Source: an uncultured Bacteroidota bacterium
Lineage (GTDB): Bacteria > Bacteroidota > Bacteroidia > Flavobacteriales > Schleiferiaceae
Assembly: GCA_913056475.1 (NCBI GenBank)
Contig: CAJXMS010000169.1
Location: 1 to 5,254 of the forward strand
Length of the DNA stretch: 5,254 nucleotides
Direction: 5' to 3'
The position numbers and the translations under genes were made by a program. Under the pieces are notes generated by a model. It saw nothing but the letters and a program-made list of their open reading frames with translations, had not been told where the DNA came from and did no database searches. Positions 1-4,566 of this stretch are shown here, piece after piece (the first letter of the stretch is position 1; the number at the start of each line of letters is the position of its first letter).

Positions 1-558
1 AAAAAAACGACCGCCTGCCTGGCGATAGGCCCGCTGGGCCTGGGGTAAGTCACTGCGGCTCACGGAAGGTTTTTGCGCCCGGCGCAGAGCCATTTCGTCT
101 ATATCGCAAGCGGTGATTTGGCAGCGGTTTAAAAGACCTTGCTCCCGAAGCATAATAGCCAGGCTTAGGACCTCTTCGCCGCTGCTGCAGCCCATCATTA
201 GGATTTGAATTTCTTCCCGATCTTGCCAGCCGGGGAATACCACCTGTGCTAAGCTTCGCATTGCTTCGGGCTCCCGGAAAAGCTCGGTGATTTGGACCAT
301 GAAGCGCTCTATAAAGAGGCTCCGCCCATTGGCCCGCTGGTTTAGGTACGCTTGCAGTTGGGCCAGGCTTTCTTGACGAAGGCCTACCATGGTGCGGCGC
401 AACCTGCGTTCTACCGAAGCTTGGTTATAGGCGCTCAGGTCTATGCCCCAGTGATACCATAGAAAATCAAGGAAGCCCGGGAAGTCTTCTACTAGAAATT
501 GAGGGGAAGATGCAGGCATAACTGATGTTGAGCGAGGGAAATTAGAAAAATTTTCCAT
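1..558 (-). CDS. CheR-type SAM-dependent protein-glutamate methyltransferase, C-terminus cut by the window edge
   Basis: CheR enzymes methylate glutamates of chemoreceptors in the cytoplasm, using S-adenosylmethionine. The visible 186 codons hold the CheR N-terminal helical domain (about residues 24-72, with the arginine-rich VERRLRR at 50-55) and the segment VQITELFREP (88-97), matching the family's 'vT.fFRdp' motif. The SAM-binding motif I region GCSSGEEVLSLA follows at 123-134, and CDID, a likely adenosine-ribose-binding acid, at 151-154. Full CheR proteins are about 270-290 residues, so roughly a third is missing past the left edge. I chose the ATG at 558, the first after an in-frame TAG. 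The ATG at 519 (residue 14) is a real alternative, because conservation begins only after it and neither start has a clear ribosome-binding site. The gene lies 37 nt downstream of msrB on the same strand. No other chemotaxis gene is visible, so the target could be a receptor or a signalling protein of a CheB/CheR-type hybrid system. The family call is firm; the substrate is unknown. Confidence 0.88.
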   Translation of the reverse strand, partial: MENFSNFPRSTSVMPASSPQFLVEDFPGFLDFLWYHWGIDLSAYNQASVERRLRRTMVGLRQESLAQLQAYLNQRANGRSLFIERFMVQITELFREPEAMRSLAQVVFPGWQDREEIQILMMGCSSGEEVLSLAIMLREQGLLNRCQITACDIDEMALRRAQKPSVSRSDLPQAQRAYRQAGGRFF

Positions 559-595
559 TCCAGCCCACCATCGGAGAGCGTCCTATAAAAAGTTT

Positions 596-1084
596 CTATT
601 TGCCGGGCTCAAAATCCAGGGCCGCGCTATTGATACAGTAGCGCAGGCCGGTTTCTGTGGGGCCATCTTCAAATACGTGGCCCAGGTGTCCTCCACAATT
701 GGCGCATAGTACCTCGGTGCGGACCATCCCCATGCTGCGGTCTTCGCGCTGAATGATGGCTTCGTTGTCCGCCACGTTATCAAAACTAGGCCAGCCACAG
801 TGCGATTTAAACTTTTGTTCGTTGGTAAAAAGTACCGCCTGGCAGCCAGCACAGCGATAGGCCCCGTCTTCAAAATGCATATAATATTGACCGGTTCCGG
901 GTCTTTCGGTGCCGGCCTGGCGTAGAATGTGATATTCCTCCTGGCTAAGCTCTTGTTTCCATTCTGCGTCAGACTTCTGTACTTTTGGTTTCATTACCGT
1001 TTTCTTTTTGTTTTCATCGGATTGTCCCTGGCAGGAGCTGCTCAGTGACAGGCTAAGAAGAGCCAAAGGCAATATCCACTTCAT
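596..1084 (-). CDS. msrB: Exported MsrB-type peptide-methionine (R)-S-oxide reductase, probable lipoprotein
   Basis: MsrB reduces the R-epimer of methionine sulfoxide in damaged proteins. The 162-residue protein starts with a signal peptide (residues 1-17: K2, then a Leu/Ser-rich hydrophobic core) ending at LSSSC with Cys18. This is a loose lipobox, so membrane anchoring is likely but not certain. A charged linker (about 20-40) precedes the MsrB domain (about 41-158). The domain has both zinc-binding CxxC pairs (C78/C81 and C127/C130), the SHCGWPSF segment whose Cys96 is the probable resolving cysteine, and the catalytic RYCINSAAL segment with Cys150. The 54-residue spacing of the two redox cysteines fits the family. 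The enzyme should repair envelope proteins and would need an exported reductant, which is not seen here. Its ATG overlaps the stop of the upstream hydrolase gene (ATGA at 1081-1084), suggesting translational coupling. All key residues are present. The catalytic call is firm; lipidation is inferred. Confidence 0.95.
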   Translation of the reverse strand: MKWILPLALLSLSLSSSCQGQSDENKKKTVMKPKVQKSDAEWKQELSQEEYHILRQAGTERPGTGQYYMHFEDGAYRCAGCQAVLFTNEQKFKSHCGWPSFDNVADNEAIIQREDRSMGMVRTEVLCANCGGHLGHVFEDGPTETGLRYCINSAALDFEPGK

Positions 1085-1974
1085 GATTCGTTTTTCTTGT
1101 CTTTAATACAAGATGCGGGCCCTTCTTGTTTCAGGAGGCGCTCCAGGGCCTCCAGTAAGAGCGGGTGGGAAAGGATGCGCCGATGGCCGTAACCCTCACT
1201 CAAAAATAGCTGGGCAGCGGGCCAGGCTTGATGCAATTCCTGCGCATTGGCCGCTGGCACGTCCACATCCGCTTCATCATGAGCTATTATCCCGGGGCGG
1301 GGATACTGCCGGCTCAGGGTATCGGTACTTACCTCCGAGGTTTTTAACTGATAGCGCTTTTCGATGTACTGAATGATGCGATGATATACTTTGCGGTGGG
1401 CCCTGATTTTTTCACAGAAGTCGCCCACTACATTGTCCACATTGGCTGGGGTACCGATCACGCTAAGGGTTTGAAAGTTGATTTGAGACAGGAATCCATT
1501 GAAAAGTACCATGCCTCCCAGCGAGTGTCCTATTCCATGCTGAAAAGGGCCAAAGTGGTCATTGGCTACCTCCAGGGCTTCTACAAAGGCCAGCATATGC
1601 GTAGGCTTGCCTTGGTGAGCGCCGTGGCCCGGGGCATCTAGGGCGCAGACTTGAAAGTGGGGAGCTAAACGTTTTATCAGATCAAAAAACTGGGATCCCC
1701 GGCCGCTCCAGCCGTGCATCAATACCACGGGCGGCCCCGTTTCGCCCAGGCGCCACGCGGTAAAGGGGTCGCCTTTTGCCGTTTGCAGCTCATGTCTTTT
1801 CATTTGTGCCCGGATGGGCTCTTCTCGTTTGGGCACAGGAAAACGCAGCGGACGAAAAAAGAGGTACAAGGCCAGGCGGGTAGCCAGCCCCGGTAAGTAC
1901 CGGCTAAGCCCATACATGGGAAGCGTAATGTAGGTGGGAAGCACAAAACTGCGCTTCTCGCGGGTAGCCGCCAT
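1081..1974 (-). CDS. Alpha/beta-hydrolase fold protein of unknown substrate
   Basis: This 297-residue protein has a complete alpha/beta-hydrolase core and is probably a cytoplasmic esterase- or lipase-like enzyme. After a basic, partly hydrophobic N-terminal segment (about 1-50) come the oxyanion-hole strand VVLMHGWSG (83-91), the DAPGHG turn (113-118), the nucleophile elbow GHSLGG with Ser151 (149-154), the acid loop HDEADVDVP with probable Asp236 (232-240), and the catalytic histidine in GYGHRRIL (His264). The triad Ser-Asp-His is therefore intact. No clear signal peptide is seen; the hydrophobic stretch near 32-40 is short and interrupted by arginine. The ATG at 1974 is the natural start because the frame opens just upstream. 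The gene is first in a likely operon and its TGA overlaps the msrB ATG by 4 nt. The substrate cannot be read from sequence; neighbours give no strong hint beyond possible stress or repair functions. Confidence 0.9.
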   Translation of the reverse strand: MAATREKRSFVLPTYITLPMYGLSRYLPGLATRLALYLFFRPLRFPVPKREEPIRAQMKRHELQTAKGDPFTAWRLGETGPPVVLMHGWSGRGSQFFDLIKRLAPHFQVCALDAPGHGAHQGKPTHMLAFVEALEVANDHFGPFQHGIGHSLGGMVLFNGFLSQINFQTLSVIGTPANVDNVVGDFCEKIRAHRKVYHRIIQYIEKRYQLKTSEVSTDTLSRQYPRPGIIAHDEADVDVPAANAQELHQAWPAAQLFLSEGYGHRRILSHPLLLEALERLLKQEGPASCIKDKKNES

Positions 1975-2013
1975 TTATGCTGCGCTTTTATTAGGCATAG
2001 GATTATTGACTGG

Positions 2014-2021
2014 CGAATGTA
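2014..2021 (-). promoter_or_regulatory. Weak candidate -7 element for the hydrolase-msrB-cheR transcript
   Basis: Read on the minus strand this is TACATTCG, one mismatch from the Bacteroidota -7 consensus TAnnTTTG, and it lies about 40 nt upstream of the hydrolase start. No TTG is seen at the usual distance upstream. A rival site is the mirrored ACTTTTG at 2126-2120, which would give a leader of about 135 nt. Low confidence for either. Confidence 0.2.
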
Positions 2022-2117
2022 GGCAATCGTATAAGCTTGGCCCCACTGGCCGGTAGATGGTCCTAAAAGAGCCGGTCATACGTAGGCTCTGAGTTAATTT
2101 CCATACCAAACGACGCC

Positions 2118-2159
2118 GGCAAAAGTTATTGAGCTCAAGATTCAATCATTACTTTTGCC
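2118..2159. repeat. Inverted repeat spanning the NYN gene promoter; possible operator
   Basis: GGCAAAAGT (2118-2126) and ACTTTTGCC (2151-2159) are perfect 9-nt inverted copies separated by 24 nt. Inside lie ATTGA (2128-2132) and TCAAT (2142-2146), also inverted, and a perfect 10-nt palindrome TTGAGCTCAA (2129-2138). The promoter's TTG is part of that palindrome and its TACTTTTG box overlaps the right arm. A regulator bound here could block the promoter. Alternatively, the left arm may act as a divergent -7 element on the minus strand. The symmetry is seen directly; the function is inferred. Confidence 0.5.
2129..2157 (+). promoter_or_regulatory. Bacteroidota-type promoter of the NYN-domain gene
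   Basis: TTG at 2129-2131, an 18-nt spacer, and TACTTTTG at 2150-2157 match the Bacteroidota primary sigma factor consensus (TTG, about 19 nt, TAnnTTTG). Transcription would start near 2164, giving a leader of about 80 nt before the ATG at 2244. It is the best promoter match in the window. Confidence 0.75.
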
Positions 2160-2174
2160 CTCGGAAGGGAGGAC

Positions 2175-2198
2175 ATGGCAGCCCAGTGGGCCTGCCAT
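2175..2198 (+). promoter_or_regulatory. Hairpin in the leader of the NYN-domain gene; possible attenuator
   Basis: ATGGCA (2175-2180) pairs with TGCCAT (2193-2198), and GCCC (2181-2184) with GGGC (2188-2191), leaving one bulged C at 2192 and a 3-nt loop. The 10-bp stem would begin about 11 nt into the transcript. A T-rich tract follows at about 2204-2222 but starts some 5 nt after the stem, so it is not a textbook terminator. It could be a weak attenuator, a stability element or a processing site. Confidence 0.45.
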
Positions 2199-2243
2199 TC
2201 CGTTCTTTTATTATTGTTTTATATCCACCACACAATTTTATAA

Positions 2244-2915
2244 ATGAGCAATCGATTAAATAAAATTGCCGTCTTTATTGATGGGAATTTTTTCCTGAAC
2301 GTTTCCCACTATTACAAATTCATTCATCCTCAGCAGAGTTATATTCAGTTCAAAGGCTTAGTGGATTTTATTCGGGAAGAGGTAGCCCGCCAGGAGGAGG
2401 TCCCCATCCGATATTGCCAGGTTATAGAATCGCACTGGTTTCGCGGGCGCTACAATACTTCCCAAATCGAGCAGATGAACCCCGATGCTGATAAGCGCCT
2501 CAAGCAGCTTACCAACGAGCGTTTTCGAAACGACCTCTTCATGTACAACGGCATCGTCCAGCACGTATACCCTGTGCACTACGATGGTCGCACCGGCCGC
2601 ACCGTAGAAAAAGGAATTGATGTATGGCTTTCGCTAGAGGCTTATGAGCTGGCCGTGCTCAAGCAGTACGATGTAATGGTGCTCCTGGCCGGCGATACAG
2701 ATTACGTTCCCCTTATCCGTAAGATAAATGGCCTGGGCACCCGCGTTATGGTCTTAGGTTGGAATTTTGAATACGAGCAGAGCAACGGCAAGCGGCACGT
2801 AACTCGCACCAGTCAGGCCCTGCTGGACGAGTGCATCTATCCCATTCCCATGCACGACTATATAGACTCTATCGGTGAAATCGAGAATTCAGCCCTCGAA
2901 ACCTTATTCCAATAG
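2244..2915 (+). CDS. NYN-domain (LabA/DUF88-like, PIN-fold) protein, putative ribonuclease
   Basis: This 223-residue protein belongs to the NYN branch of the PIN-like nuclease superfamily, whose members are thought to cut RNA with metal ions held by clustered aspartates. The expected acidic positions are present: the first-strand motif AVFIDGN with Asp13 and Asn15 (9-15), EKGIDVWLSLEA with Asp126 (122-133), and LLAGDTDYVPL with Asp151 and Asp153 (147-157). A later strand TRVMVLGW (166-173) and the segment TRTSQALLDE (187-196) complete the fold. No signal peptide or membrane segment is seen, so it should be cytoplasmic. The start is the ATG just after an A/T-rich leader without a Shine-Dalgarno sequence. 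The gene is transcribed alone from the strong promoter at 2129-2157 and is convergent with the DUF2805 gene. The family call is firm. Nuclease activity and RNA target are inferred from the family, and no partner gene is adjacent. Confidence 0.9.
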   Translation: MSNRLNKIAVFIDGNFFLNVSHYYKFIHPQQSYIQFKGLVDFIREEVARQEEVPIRYCQVIESHWFRGRYNTSQIEQMNPDADKRLKQLTNERFRNDLFMYNGIVQHVYPVHYDGRTGRTVEKGIDVWLSLEAYELAVLKQYDVMVLLAGDTDYVPLIRKINGLGTRVMVLGWNFEYEQSNGKRHVTRTSQALLDECIYPIPMHDYIDSIGEIENSALETLFQ

Positions 2916-2955
2916 TGGCATCCCTGTATGCCCATAAAGGCCATGGCCGGTTATT

Positions 2956-3039
2956 CCCCGCTCGCTAAGGCCTTTCCCCGTTTTTAGCAGAGGCTTGCGC
3001 AGCGCGAAAAAGGGGCATTTTGCCAAAAGCGAGCGCGGG
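2956..3039. terminator. Nested inverted repeats between convergent genes; probable bidirectional terminator
   Basis: The outer arms are CCCCGCTCGCT (2956-2966) and AGCGAGCGCGGG (3028-3039), complementary apart from a small bulge. The inner arms are CCCCGTTTTT (2976-2985) and AAAAAGGGG (3007-3015), complementary apart from one bulged G. The inner pair carries T or A runs on the loop side. The element fills the gap between the NYN gene and the convergent DUF2805 gene, so a termination role in both directions is plausible. It lacks a clean T-run after a short stem. The pairing is seen directly; the function is inferred. Confidence 0.45.
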
Positions 3040-3058
3040 CTTGATAGACCTACCGTAA

Positions 3059-3322
3059 TTAAGCGCGCTTTTGCCGGCTGCTTTTAAAACGCTTCACTTC
3101 TTTTCCCCGTTTTTCGCGGTGCTTGGTGGCCCTTCCCTGCACCCTTTGGCGCCACATTTTAAAGCTACTGGGTTTCATACAGCGCCGCATTAGTCGGATC
3201 ACTTCTTCCTCTTTAAGCCCCATTTGGGCCTCGATGGCCTCAAAGGGCGTTCGATCTTCCCAGGCCATTTCGATCACCCGGTCTACGGCCTGGTCGCTCA
3301 GTTCCTTATCGGGCTTTTTCAT
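3059..3322 (-). CDS. DUF2805/TIGR03643 family small basic protein
   Basis: This 87-residue protein matches the DUF2805 (TIGR03643) pattern: RVIEMAWEDRTPFEAIE (15-31), a helix-turn-helix-like middle GLKEEEVIRLMRR (35-47), and the hallmark KPSSFKMWRQRV (50-61). A lysine/arginine-rich tail (about 62-87) follows, which could contact nucleic acid. The function of the family is not known to me; the helical layout and positive charge make DNA or RNA binding a guess. The length is normal for the family. The ATG at 3322 is preceded by an A/T-rich stretch without a Shine-Dalgarno sequence. The gene is convergent with the NYN gene and divergent from mdh, so it is probably transcribed alone. No good promoter stands out. 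CACTTTTG on the minus strand (3378-3371) is one mismatch from a -7 box but has no matching TTG upstream. Confidence 0.87.
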   Translation of the reverse strand: MKKPDKELSDQAVDRVIEMAWEDRTPFEAIEAQMGLKEEEVIRLMRRCMKPSSFKMWRQRVQGRATKHREKRGKEVKRFKSSRQKRA

Positions 3323-3370
3323 TTAAGTATAGACAGTCTGAGCCCCCATTTTGTTGGCGGCCTACCGGCC

Positions 3371-3383
3371 AAAAGTGACTTTT
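3371..3383. repeat. 13-nt palindrome in the DUF2805/mdh divergent region
   Basis: AAAAGT-G-ACTTTT is a perfect 6+1+6 palindrome. It lies 49 nt upstream of the DUF2805 start and 167 nt upstream of the mdh start. It shares the AAAAGT/ACTTTT half-sites with the inverted repeat at 2118-2159. It could be an operator, or simply an echo of -7-like sequence. The remainder of the 228-nt gap (3323-3550) holds a short GC hairpin around 3430-3450 and no gene I can support. Confidence 0.3.
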
Positions 3384-3508
3384 CCCCCTTTCTGGTTTAG
3401 GCCCCGGAAGGCTGCCCAACCAAGGAAGCAGCGCCTCCCGGCAGGGCGCCTGTGGAAGAGGGGGGGACAGGAAGGAACCGTTTCTCCCGGGCAGAAGCTA
3501 GAGTTTGG

Positions 3509-3516
3509 TACCTTCG
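3509..3516 (+). promoter_or_regulatory. Candidate -7 element of mdh
   Basis: TACCTTCG differs at one position from the Bacteroidota -7 consensus TAnnTTTG and lies 34 nt upstream of the mdh ATG. It would give a short, A/T-rich leader. No TTG is present at the usual upstream distance, so support is limited. Confidence 0.35.
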
Positions 3517-3550
3517 CGCAACAAAATTTATAATCCCTAAACCCATTATT

Positions 3551-4471
3551 ATGAAAGTCACCGTAGTAGGAGCAGGCGCCGTAGGAGCGAGCTGTGCCGA
3601 ATACATCGCTATGAAAAACTTTGCCGCGGAAGTGGTATTGGTAGACATTAAAGAGGGGCTTGCCGAAGGCAAAGCCATGGACCTCATGCAAACGGCTTCC
3701 CTCAACCAGTTTGATACCCAAATAACCGGTAGTACGCAGGACTACCGCCCCACCGCCGGAAGCGATGTAGCGGTGATCACCTCCGGAATTCCCCGGAAAC
3801 CAGGAATGACGCGTGAAGAGCTCATTAGCACCAATGCGGGCATCGTAAAGGAGGTAGCCCAAAACCTTATCCAGCATTCACCGGAAGTTACCCTCATCGT
3901 GGTAAGCAACCCCATGGACACCATGACTTACCTCGCCCACCAGGCCCTTGACCTCCCCAAAAACCGCATTATCGGGATGGGAGGTGCCTTAGACTCCGCC
4001 CGTTTTAAGTATCGCCTGGCCGAGGCTTTGGAAGCGCCCATTTCTGATGTAGACGGTATGGTAATAGGCGGGCATAGCGATACCGGTATGCTCCCGCTTA
4101 CGCGCCTAGCCACCCGCAACAGCGTCCCGGTAAGTCACTTTCTCAGCCCCGATCGGCTTCAGCAGGTAGGCGAAGATACCAAAGTGGGCGGGGCCACCCT
4201 TACCAAATTACTGGGGACCTCTGCCTGGTATGCACCCGGAGCAGCGGTTTCTGCCATGGTGCATGCTATCGCCAATGACAGCCATAAGATATTCCCTTGT
4301 TCCTGCCTGCTTGAGGGGCAGTACGGCCTTAATGACCTCTGCATTGGCGTGCCGGCCAAGATTGGTGCTCAGGGTATTGAAGAGATCGTGGAGATAGACC
4401 TCAATGACGAGGAGCAAGCCAAACTCCAGGAAAGCGCCGCTGCCGTTCAAAAGACCAACGGGCTACTCTAA
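3551..4471 (+). CDS. mdh: NAD-dependent malate dehydrogenase
   Basis: The enzyme interconverts malate and oxaloacetate with NAD in the citric acid cycle, in the cytoplasm. The 306-residue product has the normal length for the lactate-dehydrogenase-like malate dehydrogenases. The Rossmann motif GAGAVG is at 7-12, and Asp32 at the end of the second strand indicates preference for NAD over NADP. The mobile loop PRKPGMTRE has substrate-binding Arg82 and Arg88. SNP with Asn120, LDSAR with Asp148 and Arg151, and GGHSDT with catalytic His175 are all in place. Arg82 in the loop is what separates malate from lactate enzymes. The frame stays open 33 codons upstream to 3452, but the family's N-terminus (MKVTVVGAG) begins at 3551, after an A/T-rich leader. 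The gene stands alone: the upstream gene is divergent and an intrinsic terminator follows. No key residue is missing. Confidence 0.97.
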   Translation: MKVTVVGAGAVGASCAEYIAMKNFAAEVVLVDIKEGLAEGKAMDLMQTASLNQFDTQITGSTQDYRPTAGSDVAVITSGIPRKPGMTREELISTNAGIVKEVAQNLIQHSPEVTLIVVSNPMDTMTYLAHQALDLPKNRIIGMGGALDSARFKYRLAEALEAPISDVDGMVIGGHSDTGMLPLTRLATRNSVPVSHFLSPDRLQQVGEDTKVGGATLTKLLGTSAWYAPGAAVSAMVHAIANDSHKIFPCSCLLEGQYGLNDLCIGVPAKIGAQGIEEIVEIDLNDEEQAKLQESAAAVQKTNGLL

Positions 4472-4497
4472 GCTTTTTTACTCATAAAACCCTTTAT

Positions 4498-4528
4498 AAA
4501 CCCTGCGGAAGTTCCCCAGGGTTTTTTT
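4498..4528 (+). terminator. Intrinsic terminator of mdh
   Basis: AAACCCTG (4498-4505) pairs perfectly with CAGGGTTT (4517-4524). The 11-nt interior can add a GG/CC pair after a C-C mismatch. The stem runs into seven T residues (4522-4528). It lies 27 nt after the mdh stop and separates mdh from the lipoprotein gene. It reads best in the plus direction. Confidence 0.85.
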
Positions 4529-4536
4529 ATTTATGC

Positions 4537-4544
4537 TACTTTGG
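4537..4544 (+). promoter_or_regulatory. Candidate -7 element of the DUF2807 lipoprotein gene
   Basis: TACTTTGG has one mismatch to TAnnTTTG, sits just after the mdh terminator and 22 nt before the ATG at 4567. No TTG lies at the expected spacing. A promoter is needed here because of the terminator, which raises the odds somewhat. Confidence 0.35.
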
Positions 4545-4566
4545 ACGCTTTCTACAAACAAGCACC

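Noticed and set aside
583..873. Minus-strand open frame of 96 codons within msrB
   Set aside because: It is an out-of-frame shadow of msrB, with no domain features, while the msrB frame has all its zinc and catalytic cysteines.
1113..1896. Plus-strand open frames at 1113-1376, 1381-1641 and 1714-1896
   Set aside because: They lie wholly opposite the well-supported alpha/beta hydrolase gene and their translations show no recognisable domain.
3430..3450. GC-rich hairpin (GCGCC with GGCGC) upstream of mdh as a terminator or riboswitch
   Set aside because: The stem is only about 5 bp, has no T-run, and lies upstream of the likely mdh transcription start, so it would not be in the mRNA.
3123..3533. 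Plus-strand open frames at 3123-3326 and 3351-3533
   Set aside because: The first is antisense to the DUF2805 gene; the second is low-complexity, basic and proline-rich in intergenic DNA, without a start signal or family match.
3452..3550. Longer N-terminus for malate dehydrogenase beginning at 3452
   Set aside because: The frame is open, but the extra 33 residues do not resemble the family, whose N-terminus is the first Rossmann strand starting at 3551. The candidate -7 box at 3509-3516 also lies inside the extension.
3362..4450. Minus-strand open frames opposite mdh (3362-3877, 3397-3705, 3742-3924, 3928-4119, 4159-4359, 4208-4450)
   Set aside because: All are antisense to a complete malate dehydrogenase gene and none shows a family motif.
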